From UBA4742 sp963785815 (GTDB lineage: Bacteria; Actinomycetota; Acidimicrobiia; Acidimicrobiales; Acidimicrobilacustridaceae): a stretch of DNA of 64,000 bases. The DNA is taken from NCBI GenBank assembly GCA_963785815.1, contig CAWAWN010000002.1, positions 1,650,842-1,714,841 of the forward strand, written 5' to 3'. This document shows, in pieces, positions 17,890 to 26,182 of the stretch (its first letter is position 1; the number at the start of each line of letters is the position of its first letter). Made by a program: the position numbers and the translations under genes. The notes under the pieces were generated by a model. The model did not search any database. It worked only from the letters and a program-made list of their open reading frames with translations, and was not told the DNA's origin.

Positions 17890-19659
17890 ATGTCTGGCTA
17901 CACGAGTGCCATGACCACACCGGCGAGGAGCGGGCCAGCTGCCTCGGCCAGCACCCGCTTGGCCGAGCTCTTCCCCGACGAATCGGGCCGGCCCCGGCGA
18001 CGGTGGTGGCGGCGGGGTCGGATCGTCCTCGCCCTAGTCATCGTGGTGCTGGTCACGGCTCTGGTGGCGACCGAGGCGTTCGGATCCAGCACGCGGAACT
18101 ACGTCACCGCGAAGGTGAGCCATCAGAACGTGGCCTCGACGCTCACCGGGGTGGCGACGATCGAGCCGACCTCCCAGGCCAGCGTCGCCTTCCCGGTCAG
18201 CGGGACGGTCGCCACCATCGGCGTCGAGGTGAACGACACCGTTAGCGCCGGGCAGGTGCTGGCCACCCTGGACCCCACCAGCCTGAACACCACCCTGCAC
18301 CAGAAGGAGTTGACGCTGGCCCAGGCGCAGCTCACCCTGTCCAAGGCATTGGCTGGCGAGAGCGTTTCGGGAGGGGGAGGGTCGTCGCCCTCGGGTAGCA
18401 CCTCCGGAAGCCAGAACACGGGCAGTCCGACGGGCCAAACAGCCGCCGCCACCTCCAGCTCGGCCAACACCTACATCCTGGCCGCCGCCACCTCCGGTCC
18501 TGGCCCTGGCACCGATCCGGCCATCGCTGCGGCCGAGCAGGCCGTCCTGGACGCTCAGAAGCAGGTCGACGCCGCTCTGGCCGAGGCCGACGCCGCCATG
18601 GCCTCGGCCAACGCGGTGTGTGCCGGCATCACGACCACCTCCGCGTCGACCACCACGACGACGTCCGAACCCGATCCGATCACCGCCTGTGCGAACGCGC
18701 TGGCCCAGGTACAGGTGGCACAGCAGGCGGTGAGCACCGCACAGAACAACTTGGCGACCGCTTCCTCGGCGCTCGACGCGCTCCTGGCCCAGCAAACCAC
18801 CACCTCGACGACCACCCCGGCACCCGGAGCGAGTGGATCCAACGGCAGCGCCGCCCCTTCAACCGGCGGCACCGGGACCAGTAGCTCAGCGTCATCGGCA
18901 ACCTCATCCACCGGCAAGTCCACGTCGCCGTCGTCGCAGGATCTCATCGCCTACCAAAAGGCTGTCGACGCCGACCAGGCCGCCGTCACCGAAGCCCAGC
19001 AGGCGGTCGCCCAGGCGACGATCGTGAGCCCGATCAGCGGCAAGGTCATCGCCGTGAACATGTCGGTGGGTGACGCGGTCACCAGCGCCTCGACCACCAG
19101 CACCATCGTCGTGAAGGGCAGCGGCGGGTACGAGGTCACCACCGACGTGAGCGTCGACAAGATCACCGACGTCGCAGTCGGTCAGTCCGCCGTCGTCCTG
19201 CCAGATGGCTCGAACCAGAAGCTCGCCGGCAAGGTCGTGTCCATCTCGGGACAGCCCGACTCCAGCAGCTCATCCACGGCCTACCGCGTGGTGGTCGGCC
19301 TCGACAACCCCACCGCCAAGCTCAACAACGGCGCGACGGGCACGGTCGAGATCGTGACCGGCTCCGCCAAGATGGCGCTGGCTGTTCCGACCTCGGCCGT
19401 GACCACCAGCGGCACTCGACACACCGTGGAGGTGGTCAGCGACGGTGCAGTCAAGCGGGTGTCGGTCAAGGTCGGGGTCACCGGCGACCGCTGGATCGAG
19501 ATCACCGGAGGGCTCACCGAAGGCCAGCAGGTGGTCCTGGCCAACCCCGACGAACCGCTGCCCGGGTCGGCCACGAGCTCTTCGAATTCTACGAGGACCT
19601 CGGTGCCCAGCTTCGGGGGGGCCGGCGGCCTCCCGACCTTCGGCCGAGGCACCCGCTGA
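17890..19659 (+). CDS. Second membrane-fusion/adaptor protein of the export operon
   Basis: A 589-residue adaptor related to the first. It has one N-terminal helix (IVLALVIVVLVTALVATEAF), a lipoyl half (GTVATIGVEVNDTVSAGQVL), then an enlarged helical hairpin region broken by Ser/Thr/Gly linkers (residues ~150-340). The second lipoyl half is SPISGKVIAVNMSVGDAV, followed by a beta-barrel and a membrane-proximal domain. The hairpin includes three Cys, which is unusual. Having an adaptor on each side of one ATPase-permease pair suggests a hetero-oligomeric adaptor ring or alternative substrates. Confidence 0.83.
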   Translation: MSGYTSAMTTPARSGPAASASTRLAELFPDESGRPRRRWWRRGRIVLALVIVVLVTALVATEAFGSSTRNYVTAKVSHQNVASTLTGVATIEPTSQASVAFPVSGTVATIGVEVNDTVSAGQVLATLDPTSLNTTLHQKELTLAQAQLTLSKALAGESVSGGGGSSPSGSTSGSQNTGSPTGQTAAATSSSANTYILAAATSGPGPGTDPAIAAAEQAVLDAQKQVDAALAEADAAMASANAVCAGITTTSASTTTTTSEPDPITACANALAQVQVAQQAVSTAQNNLATASSALDALLAQQTTTSTTTPAPGASGSNGSAAPSTGGTGTSSSASSATSSTGKSTSPSSQDLIAYQKAVDADQAAVTEAQQAVAQATIVSPISGKVIAVNMSVGDAVTSASTTSTIVVKGSGGYEVTTDVSVDKITDVAVGQSAVVLPDGSNQKLAGKVVSISGQPDSSSSSTAYRVVVGLDNPTAKLNNGATGTVEIVTGSAKMALAVPTSAVTTSGTRHTVEVVSDGAVKRVSVKVGVTGDRWIEITGGLTEGQQVVLANPDEPLPGSATSSSNSTRTSVPSFGGAGGLPTFGRGTR

Positions 19660-19685
19660 CCGATCCACACGGAAGAGCTCGGAGC

Positions 19686-20741
19686 ATGCGTCGTACCCAG
19701 CGCATCCATCACGTGCTCGCCGTCGCCATCGTCACGGTTCTGGCCTGTGGAGCCTGGGCCGTCTGGCCGACGGGAACCGGGAATAGCCGTGCCGGGCTAC
19801 CCGCGGCCGCGGCCGACACCGCCCCTCCGACCACCGGAGGCTCGACCGGCACGAGCAGATCCTCGGTCACTGCGTCCATCCCGACCGCTGGGCAGAACCC
19901 CGTGGCCGGCGAGGACTTCCCGGACCCTTCGGTGGTGGCCACCGGGCGGGGATACGTCGCGTTCGCCACCAACAGCGATGGCCACAACGTGTCGATGCTC
20001 ACCTCCACCGATCTGGTGCACTGGACCGACGCCGGCGATGCCCTCCCAACCCTCCCCAACTGGGCCGAACACGGCACCATCTGGGCGCCGTCGGAGATCG
20101 AGACCGCGGGCGGATGGGTCATGGAGGTCACCGTCGGCGACGCCCGTCGCGCCGAGCAGTGCGTCTTTGCGGCCACGAGCGACTCCGTGACCGGCCCGTA
20201 CACGCTCCAACCGGACCCAGTCGTGTGCGAGCAGACGGCCTCCATCGACCCGAGCGTGGTCCGCGACCGCGTGGGGAACCCGTGGCTCGCCTGGAAGGAC
20301 GAGACCGGCGGGGTTGGCCCAACCATGATCCGCGCCGCGCGCCTCGATCCCGATGCGACGACGCTGGTGTCGCAGCCCGTCACGCTGCTCACGAGTGCCG
20401 CCGCAGGTGTCAGCAACATCGAGGGGCCGTCGCTCGTACAGACCGGCAACGGCTACCTCCTCTTCTTCTCGGTCGGTAACTGGCGAAGCTCGAGCTACCG
20501 AACGGGATACGCCCTGTGCGCGGCCCTCACCACTATCTGCCAGACCGTCACCACGAGCTGGCCGAGCGCCCGTGACGGCCTCGACGCTCCCGGCGGCCTC
20601 GAGGTCTTCGTCGGCAACGACGGCTCGACCTATGCCGCGTTCCACACCGGTTCCTGTCGCTGCACGGAACCGACCCGGCGACTCAACATCCGCCCGCTGG
20701 ACCTGGGCACGTCGTCCGGCTCGGTCCCGGAGCTGTCCTAG
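19686..20741 (+). CDS. Secreted GH43-like glycosidase
   Basis: A 351-residue secreted protein with a signal/anchor helix (HVLAVAIVTVLACGAWAVW) and a Thr/Ser linker, then a five-bladed beta-propeller like GH43/GH32 enzymes. EDFPDPSVV carries the presumed catalytic base, IDPSVVRD the pKa-modulating Asp, and SNIEGPSLVQTGNGYLLFFS the general acid Glu. Clan members hydrolyse arabinan, xylan or fructan side chains; the substrate is not readable. It follows the exporter by 26 bp and may be co-transcribed, though it carries its own Sec signal. Confidence 0.75.
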   Translation: MRRTQRIHHVLAVAIVTVLACGAWAVWPTGTGNSRAGLPAAAADTAPPTTGGSTGTSRSSVTASIPTAGQNPVAGEDFPDPSVVATGRGYVAFATNSDGHNVSMLTSTDLVHWTDAGDALPTLPNWAEHGTIWAPSEIETAGGWVMEVTVGDARRAEQCVFAATSDSVTGPYTLQPDPVVCEQTASIDPSVVRDRVGNPWLAWKDETGGVGPTMIRAARLDPDATTLVSQPVTLLTSAAAGVSNIEGPSLVQTGNGYLLFFSVGNWRSSSYRTGYALCAALTTICQTVTTSWPSARDGLDAPGGLEVFVGNDGSTYAAFHTGSCRCTEPTRRLNIRPLDLGTSSGSVPELS

Positions 20742-20779
20742 GGAGCAGGCCAGATGCACCTCGCCCGACCTCCACGTCG

Positions 20780-22159
20780 TCAAACGATGCGAGGCAGCTC
20801 GATTTTGAACGCGGCACCGTGGTCGGGGGATGACTCGACCAGCACCTTTCCACGGTGAGCGGACACGATCGAGGCGACGATGCTCAGACCGAGGCCTGTC
20901 CCGCCGTTGGATCTCGAGCGTCCCACGTCGGCGCGATAGAACCGGTCGAAGACATGACCGGCCTGTTCGGCCGTCATGCCGGGCCCGTCGTCGCGCACCT
21001 CGATCATGCAGGCATCGCCGACGGCCTGGACGGACAAGTCGATGTGGCCGGACTCCGGCGTGTAGCTGATGGCGTTGGCCACGAGATTGGTGACCACTTG
21101 GCGCAGCCGCTCCTCGTCACCCCGGACGAGCACGCCGGGGCTCAGGTGGGTAGTGATGCAGCGGTGGCTCTGGGACAGCGAGGCGTCCAGAGCGGCGTCC
21201 GCCACGACCGCGCTGACATCGACGGGCTGGTCATCGAGCGGACGGCCCTGGTCCAGCTGGGCCAGGAGCAGGAGATCGGAGACCAGACCGGACATCCGCT
21301 CCGTCTCCTGGGTGGCGCGCCTGAGCGCCTCATCTAGGCCGTCCCCTTCGACCAGCGCTCCCTGCTGGTGTAGTTGCAGCACGCCGGCGATGGTGGTCAA
21401 CGGCGTGCGCAGCTCATGGGAAACGTCTGCCACGAATTGACGGAGCTTCTGGTCGGCGGCCTGACGCTCGTCGGCCATGACGTTGAACGCCTGAGCGAGT
21501 TGTCCGGCCTCGGTCGCCGGGGGCTGAGGCTCGACACGGTGATCGAGCTCACCCGAGGCAATGGCGACCGCAGCGTCGGTCACCCGCTTGATGGGCCGAA
21601 TACCCAGGCGCTCGACCCACCAACCGGCCACGGCCAACGCCGCGAGCAGGACGAGAGCGGCGGCTATGACCGCGAGCCTGACGCGCCGGTAGGTCGCGTC
21701 GATCCGATCGGTGGGGAGCGCGACCAGGGTCAGCCTGTCGTCCGCCGAGCGCACGACCACCACCCGGAACGAGGAGGAACCGTCGCTGGACCGGGCGTCG
21801 AACGCGGCGGGGCGGGATGCCGACGTGGCATGAGCCTGTGCCGTGTGTGAGGTCACGACCGGCGTCTGACCCCCCGCCGGCTGCAAGAACCAGGTCAAGG
21901 ATCCGCCTTGGCCGTACTGCCCGATGAAGACGTCGGTGAACGGAGACGCCGGCCCCGAGCCACGGGCCAACGCAGGAGAGCCGATCGGCACGACCGGGCG
22001 GTCGACCGGTGTCGCCGTTATGGGGGCCAGAGAGGCGAGCTGGCGGTCAACCTCGTAGACCAAGCCCGTGTGGACGAAGCGCATCAGCACGACGACTGAG
22101 ACGAAGAGCACCGCGGCGATCAGAGCCAGCGCGCACACCAGCCGGACGCGAAGCGACAT
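20780..22159 (-). CDS. Two-component sensor histidine kinase
   Basis: A 459-residue membrane sensor with transmembrane helices at about residues 8-27 and 162-181. They enclose a ~130-residue extracytoplasmic sensing domain, followed by a HAMP domain. The HisKA phosphoacceptor is FVADVSHELRTPL (His248). The HATPase domain has N-box VTNLVANAISYTP, G1 VRDDGPGM and G2 GGTGLGLSIV. It starts immediately after the response-regulator stop with no gap, so both come from one transcript. It converges on the GH43/export operon, a plausible but unproven target. Confidence 0.93.
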   Translation of the reverse strand: MSLRVRLVCALALIAAVLFVSVVVLMRFVHTGLVYEVDRQLASLAPITATPVDRPVVPIGSPALARGSGPASPFTDVFIGQYGQGGSLTWFLQPAGGQTPVVTSHTAQAHATSASRPAAFDARSSDGSSSFRVVVVRSADDRLTLVALPTDRIDATYRRVRLAVIAAALVLLAALAVAGWWVERLGIRPIKRVTDAAVAIASGELDHRVEPQPPATEAGQLAQAFNVMADERQAADQKLRQFVADVSHELRTPLTTIAGVLQLHQQGALVEGDGLDEALRRATQETERMSGLVSDLLLLAQLDQGRPLDDQPVDVSAVVADAALDASLSQSHRCITTHLSPGVLVRGDEERLRQVVTNLVANAISYTPESGHIDLSVQAVGDACMIEVRDDGPGMTAEQAGHVFDRFYRADVGRSRSNGGTGLGLSIVASIVSAHRGKVLVESSPDHGAAFKIELPRIV

Positions 22160-22834
22160 TCAGCCTCCGTCAGTTCGCATCACATAGCCGACGCCGCGCA
22201 CGGTGTGGATGAGCTTCGGATCGGTGCAGTCGACCTTCCGACGCAGGAAGCTGATGTAGGACTCGACGTTCGAGCTCTCCCCGCCGAAGTCGTAGTCCCA
22301 CACGTGATCGAGTATCTGATTGCGAGACAGAACTCTCCCGGGGTTCATCAACAGGTAGCGCAGGAGCTTGTATTCCGTGGGTGACAGCGACACGATTCGC
22401 TCTCCCCGACGAACGAGGTGCGCGGCGTCGTCCATCTCCAGGTCGGCATAGCTCAACACCTCGGATGGCTGGGCCGCGGATCGCCGGAGCAGGAGCCGAC
22501 AGCGCGCCACCAGCTCCTCCACGCTGAACGGCTTGGTCAGGTAGTCGTCGCCTCCGATGGTCAACCCTCGGACCCGGTCGTCGGGCGCATCGCGGGCCGT
22601 GAGGAAGATCACCGGGGTCAGCAGACCCTCACGTCGCAGTTGCTGGCAGAGCTCGTAGCCGTTGGCGTCCGGCAGCATCACGTCGAGGACGATCACATCG
22701 GGTCCAAACTCTTCGATCGCCGCTCGAACCATGGCCCCGGTGTCCACTGAGGTCGTGTCCCACCCGTCGCGACGGAGCGCAGTGGCCACGACGTAGGCGA
22801 CGTTCTCCTCGTCGTCGACGATCAGCGCTCGCAT
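22160..22834 (-). CDS. OmpR/PhoB-family response regulator
   Basis: A 224-residue regulator. The receiver domain has the acidic pair DDEEN, phospho-Asp51 in VIVLDVMLPDANG, and the Lys in YLTKPFS. The winged-helix effector domain shows LSPTEYKLLRYLLMNPGRVL, then NVESYISFLRRKVD and the wing HTVRGVGYVMR. The frame continues upstream to 23071, but ATG 22834 gives the canonical RALIVDDEE beginning. It heads the operon with the sensor kinase and probably binds direct repeats near its own and the target promoters. Confidence 0.93.
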   Translation of the reverse strand: MRALIVDDEENVAYVVATALRRDGWDTTSVDTGAMVRAAIEEFGPDVIVLDVMLPDANGYELCQQLRREGLLTPVIFLTARDAPDDRVRGLTIGGDDYLTKPFSVEELVARCRLLLRRSAAQPSEVLSYADLEMDDAAHLVRRGERIVSLSPTEYKLLRYLLMNPGRVLSRNQILDHVWDYDFGGESSNVESYISFLRRKVDCTDPKLIHTVRGVGYVMRTDGG

Positions 22835-23213
22835 CGAAAGTCCGCCGAGCGCCAGGCCGAGAAACCCACGGCGGGCAGTCAAGCACCCGAACCTGGACGT
22901 TCCATGGAAGATCCCTGGCAACTCCATCCGGGTGCCAACGCGCGAGGCTGCCGAGCGAGCAGCGTGCCCCTGTCGGGGTCTGCTGCACGGTCTGGTGACA
23001 TCCCGCTCGGACCTAGTGCAGCCGGCGTGTGAGCCATGGCCGACTTCTACACTTCTTCCGCACAACGACAAGTGACGGGCGTCTACGCAGCGGTCCGCTT
23101 CGCAGGTGCAGCGGCACGAAAGACCAGTTCAGGGGCACTTTTCCGGGATGTCCTAGTATGAGCTGGCACCCTGGAAGTCCGTTTCATTACCCGACGTGTC
23201 GGTGGCCATGAGA
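22835..23213. other. Intergenic region between response regulator and IS21 relic
   Basis: About 380 bp with no supported gene. It should contain the promoter of the two-component operon on the minus strand. A TAGTAT hexamer at 23154-23159, preceded by a TTTTCC stretch, could be part of a plus-strand promoter, but there is no gene for it other than the IS21 relic. Confidence 0.35.
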
Positions 23214-23280
23214 TGTTGCCCACTGGCGGCCATGTAGCTGCCCGGTGGTGGCCATTAGAACTGCCCGCTGGCGGTCAGTG
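23214..23280 (+). repeat. IS21-type multiple terminal repeats
   Basis: Three ~22-bp tandem imperfect repeats in a row: GTTGCCCACTGGCGGCCAT, GCTGCCCGGTGGTGGCCAT and ACTGCCCGCTGGCGGTCA. Repeated transposase-binding sites near the end are a hallmark of IS21 elements, and the istA fragment follows. This marks the left end of the relic; the right end is missing. Confidence 0.75.
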
Positions 23281-23383
23281 GTTCTGCCCTCGTTGATATC
23301 GGTTGCTCGTCGGGGTCCGCCCGGTGGGCGCTCCTCCTGGTTCGACTGTCGGTCGCTGAACTGACGTCGACCAGGAGGAGCAC

Positions 23384-24019
23384 GTGAAGTCTCGCGAGGA
23401 AGTCATGGAGATTCTTGAAGCGTTTGATCTGACTGGCAGCTACCGCGACGCGGGCGAGTTGGCCGGGTGTTCCCACCACACCGTCGAAGACTGGGTCGCC
23501 AAGCGCGACCGGGGCGAGTTGCCAGTCCCGGGTGCGATGGTGGAGCGACCGAAGCTGATCGACTCGTTCTTGCCCAAGATCGAGGAGTGGGTCGACCGCT
23601 CGGACGGCAAGATCCGCGCCGATGTCGTCTTCGACAAGCTCGTCGCCCTCGGGTTCACCGGGTCGGACCGCACGGCGCGTCGGGCGGTCGCCCGGGTGAA
23701 GGACAACCATCGGCGGGGCCGCCGGCGGGTCTACCGGCCGTGGATCGTCGAGCCGGGCATGTGGGCTCAATGGGACTGGGGTCAGGGCCCCACGATCGGG
23801 GGGCGGGCCACGAACCTGTTCTGTGCGTGGTTGGCGTGGTCGCGGTTCCGGATCGTGATTCCGACGTGGGACCGCACGTTGCCGACGCTGATCGGGTGCC
23901 TGGATCGGGCCATGCGAGCCTTCGGCGGCGCGCCGACCTACTGGCTGACCGACAACGAGCGCACCGTCACGATCGATCACGTGGCTGGCATCGCGGTTCG
24001 TCACCTCGCCACGCCGTAG
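23384..24019 (+). pseudogene. IS21-family IstA transposase, 3' truncated
   Basis: About 205 residues of an IstA-type transposase. The N-terminal HTH is VMEILEAFDLTGSYRDAGEL and CSHHTVEDWV. The start of the DDE domain follows, with the first Asp in MWAQWDWGQGP and the second in YWLTDNERTV. Homology stops after HVAGIAVRH, and four random codons lead to a stop at 24017-24019. The catalytic Glu and the whole istB helper gene are lost. CCAGGAGGAG precedes the start. The deletion endpoint lies some 20 bp from the tautomerase stop, so the IS relic borders the redox cluster. Confidence 0.85.
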
Positions 24020-24039
24020 CCACCCCGGCCTCCTGCAGA

Positions 24040-24609
24040 TCAGCTCGGGACGTCCGCGGGGAGCAGCGTGCCGGTGTCGTCTGGGTAGCCGGCAGCCGCG
24101 TAGGCCCGGGCCTTGGCCCCGAAGTAGTCGAGCACCCAGCGATAGCGGTCGCCGTCCTTGGGCAGGCCGACGACGTCCGCGATGTGCGTGAGGCTGATGG
24201 GGACGCCCCCGGCGGCCCAGTTGCCCTCCGTCACCTCTTCGAGGATCACCATGATGCTGTGGGGGGCGTCGCCAGCCACGGCGTCGGACGCGGGTACGAC
24301 CGCGGAGATCGCCTCGGTGACCCAGCGCTGCACCTCCGCCTTGTGGGTTGCGTTCATGTAGCCCTCCGGGATGGCGACGCGCACCAGGAACCTCCCAGGA
24401 GGTGACACGAAGGTGTCGTCGAGGTGCCCTCCGATCCACCAATCGCCCTGGGGGACCTCCTGGAACATGACCCAGGCGAAGCCTCGGCCGCCGTCGGTGT
24501 TGGCGCCGCCCTCCATCTTGATGAGGACGTCGGTCAGGCGCTGCGCCAGGGCCGACTTCCGCTCGACGTCGAGGGCGCCGTTCGGGTAATGGACTTGCAT
24601 CACTGGCAT
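24040..24609 (-). CDS. Tandem-domain tautomerase superfamily protein
   Basis: A 189-residue protein with two tautomerase-like modules. After removal of Met the first begins with Pro (PVMQVHYPNGALD), the catalytic base of this superfamily. It continues with KSALAQRLTDVLIKMEGG. The second module (FLVRVAIPEGYMNATHKAEV then VTEAISAVV) has no N-terminal Pro, as in other fused members. Reactions in this superfamily are keto-enol tautomerisations or dehalogenation of small carboxylates; the substrate is unknown. GAGG precedes ATG 24609. It is the last gene of the rubredoxin-pirin-tautomerase operon. Confidence 0.8.
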   Translation of the reverse strand: MPVMQVHYPNGALDVERKSALAQRLTDVLIKMEGGANTDGGRGFAWVMFQEVPQGDWWIGGHLDDTFVSPPGRFLVRVAIPEGYMNATHKAEVQRWVTEAISAVVPASDAVAGDAPHSIMVILEEVTEGNWAAGGVPISLTHIADVVGLPKDGDRYRWVLDYFGAKARAYAAAGYPDDTGTLLPADVPS

Positions 24610-24654
24610 GGGAACCTCACTCGTGGTCTCGGTGGCGGGTGCGGAGCTCGAGTG

Positions 24655-25437
24655 TCAGAGCACGGTCTCGACGATGAGCACGTCGGTGTCGACGCCGCTC
24701 GTCGTCAACGTCTCGGAGCCGCGGTGCGCGAAGCCCACGCTGTCGCCGGCGGCGAGCGTGCCGCCGGACCATCCGAGCTCCCCGTCGACGACGAAGCAGT
24801 AGACGCCGTTGTCGGCTTGCAGCGGCGTGTAGGTGTGCTCGCCCGCGCGGTCGGAGAACAGGCGCGAGATGCGCACGTCGGCGGCGATGGCTTTGGCCCC
24901 CGAGCCGGGACCGAAGAGCTCGAGGATCTCGTTCGGCGCGGTGTCGCGGTCGAAGTGGTCGCGCTGGTAGGTGGGCGGCAGCAGGAGCTGGCTCGGGAGC
25001 ATCCAGACGTAGATCACGTGCAAGTCCTCACCGCTGATGCTGAGCTCGGCGTGCTTGCCCCCGGAACCGGTCGAGAAGGCGTAGTAGTCACCCGCCGTGA
25101 GCTCGTCGACGCCACCGAGCAGGGAGTTGACGTGGGTGAGCTTGCCGCCGAGGACGAACGCGCAGATCACGAAGTTGTGGTGGGGGTGGATGTTGTAGCC
25201 GCACCCGATCCCCTCGAAGAGCTCCTCACCGAACACCCGGATGCGGCCGAACCCGGCTCGTCCCGACTGGTACTCGTGGAAGTTGAAGCTGGAGTGCCTC
25301 GTGAGGATCGACTCGGGATGCCCGGCGATGTAGGAGGCGCTCTCCCCAGTCGAGAGGTAGCGGTCGTGGCCACGATCCCCGGCCCGCAGGACCCAGGACG
25401 TGTCGGACGTGTTGGTGGCGATGTCGGTGTCGGTCAC
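24655..25437 (-). CDS. Pirin-family bicupin
   Basis: A 260-residue pirin-like protein. The N-terminal cupin has the metal-binding arrangement NIHPHHNFVICAFVLGGKLTH, with the later GGKHAELS strand and VIYVWMLP. The C-terminal cupin (about residues 170-260) is VFVVDG-like (CFVVDGELGWSGGTLAAGDS) without clear metal ligands. Some pirins are quercetin 2,3-dioxygenases and others regulate by protein contact; which applies here is open. GTG 25437 is preceded by AAGGAG, 16 bp after the rubredoxin stop. The neighbouring rubredoxin and hemerythrin suggest an iron-dependent redox role. Confidence 0.83.
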   Translation of the reverse strand: MTDTDIATNTSDTSWVLRAGDRGHDRYLSTGESASYIAGHPESILTRHSSFNFHEYQSGRAGFGRIRVFGEELFEGIGCGYNIHPHHNFVICAFVLGGKLTHVNSLLGGVDELTAGDYYAFSTGSGGKHAELSISGEDLHVIYVWMLPSQLLLPPTYQRDHFDRDTAPNEILELFGPGSGAKAIAADVRISRLFSDRAGEHTYTPLQADNGVYCFVVDGELGWSGGTLAAGDSVGFAHRGSETLTTSGVDTDVLIVETVL

Positions 25438-25453
25438 GGATGCGCTCCTTGGT

Positions 25454-25663
25454 TCAGGCGGCGGCGACGGGCTGACCGTCGGCGTAGCTGATCTCGACCA
25501 TCTCGAACAGGTGCTTCGGGGTCCCGCAGTCCGGGCAGCAGAAGGAGTCGGGAACGTCCTCCCACCTGGTCCCGGGGGCGATCCCCTCCTCGGGGAGACC
25601 TAAGGCCTCGTCGTACAGGAACCCGCAGCCGAGGCAGATCAGCCGCTTGAAGCTCTCACTCAT
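25454..25663 (-). CDS. Rubredoxin
   Basis: A 69-residue one-electron carrier with a single Fe(Cys)4 site. The two ligand pairs are CLGCGFLYDEA and FCCPDCGTPK, and the intervening EGIAPGTRWEDVPD is canonical. One extra Cys precedes the second pair. It usually passes electrons to an oxygenase, hydroxylase or peroxidase. Here the probable partners are the pirin-family cupin encoded next and perhaps the hemerythrin protein. AAGGGGA precedes ATG 25663. A CTAGGGG-type palindrome lies about 140 bp upstream. Confidence 0.93.
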   Translation of the reverse strand: MSESFKRLICLGCGFLYDEALGLPEEGIAPGTRWEDVPDSFCCPDCGTPKHLFEMVEISYADGQPVAAA

Positions 25664-25800
25664 GGCATTCCCCTTCGCGTCGTGTCACGGCCGTCGCGGC
25701 TCGTGACGGGTGGTGACCGTTGGGTACCTGGCCACCCCCTCCTGGCTTGCTCGCCGGTCGAGTCGAAGCCGTGATCCGATGGTCGTCCCCACCGGGCCGG

Positions 25801-25823
25801 GTGTCCCTAGGGGAAGACCCCAG
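25801..25823 (-). promoter_or_regulatory. CTAGGGG-N4-CCCCAG palindrome, site 1 (rubredoxin operon)
   Basis: The plus strand reads GTGTCCC overlapping CTAGGGG-AAGA-CCCCAG, then TT. Read toward rubredoxin it is AACTGGGG-TCTT-CCCCTAG-GGACAC. The same arrangement occurs at 25858, 29077 and 35889, each upstream of a gene in this cluster. A likely operator for a cluster-specific regulator. Confidence 0.65.
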
Positions 25824-25857
25824 TTGTTCGGGACGGGCGGAACGAGACCCGCGTCAG

Positions 25858-25882
25858 CCTTGGGGATGAGCCCCAGGGACAC
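25858..25882 (+). promoter_or_regulatory. CTAGGGG-type palindrome, site 2 (mini-ORF/25979 unit)
   Basis: The plus strand reads CTTGGGG-ATGA-GCCCCAG-GGACAC, matching site 1 in the opposite orientation and facing the plus-strand genes. It ends 28 bp before ATG 25911, almost the same spacing as the site before the glycine-rich gene (about 30 bp). It contains GGGGATGAG, close to the GGGGA(T/G)GAGG box bound by MalT, the prototype LAL regulator. Confidence 0.6.
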
Positions 25883-25910
25883 GCCGGGGCCGCGCGCCGA
25901 TGATGGACCC

Positions 25911-25982
25911 ATGACTGCACGACCTGACCACCCGAGCGAGCGACGGCCGGGCAACCCGCCGCCTCTCGTGGACGCGCCGTGA
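25911..25982 (+). CDS. 23-residue leader-like mini-ORF
   Basis: ATG 25911 to TGA 25980-25982, encoding a short Pro/Arg-rich peptide (TARPDHPSERRPGNPPP). The stop overlaps GTG 25979 of the next frame. The DNA just before it (GATGATGGACCCATG) resembles that before the glycine-rich gene (ACGATGGGGCCATG). The promoter spacing is also shared, which is the main reason to think it is translated. It may be a leader peptide coupling to the following gene. Confidence 0.4.
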   Translation: MTARPDHPSERRPGNPPPLVDAP

Positions 25983-26167
25983 ACCGGCTCATCGTCGAGG
26001 TGTTCCGTGACGATGAGGGACGACTGCACGGCACGGTTGGCCCCGACGACGGGGACGGCGGCCCCGTCGGCTTCACCGGCGTGATCGAGCTCGTCGCCAC
26101 GATCGAGGCGTGCCTCGACCAGGTCGATGCGGGCGGCGACCACCCGGACCGCGACGGCCGGGGCTGA
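25979..26167 (+). CDS. Small acidic hypothetical protein
   Basis: A 62-residue protein starting at GTG 25979, coupled (GTGA) to the mini-ORF. The sequence NRLIVEVFRDDEGRLHGTVG then GFTGVIELVATIEACL suggests a small alpha/beta fold: a beta hairpin, then an amphipathic helix with one Cys. Similar short proteins occur beside LuxR-type regulators in actinobacteria, with no known role. It converges on the LAL gene with a gap of only 15 bp and is probably part of the same regulon. Confidence 0.5.
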   Translation: MNRLIVEVFRDDEGRLHGTVGPDDGDGGPVGFTGVIELVATIEACLDQVDAGGDHPDRDGRG

Positions 26168-26182
26168 GCCCACGCCGCCGGC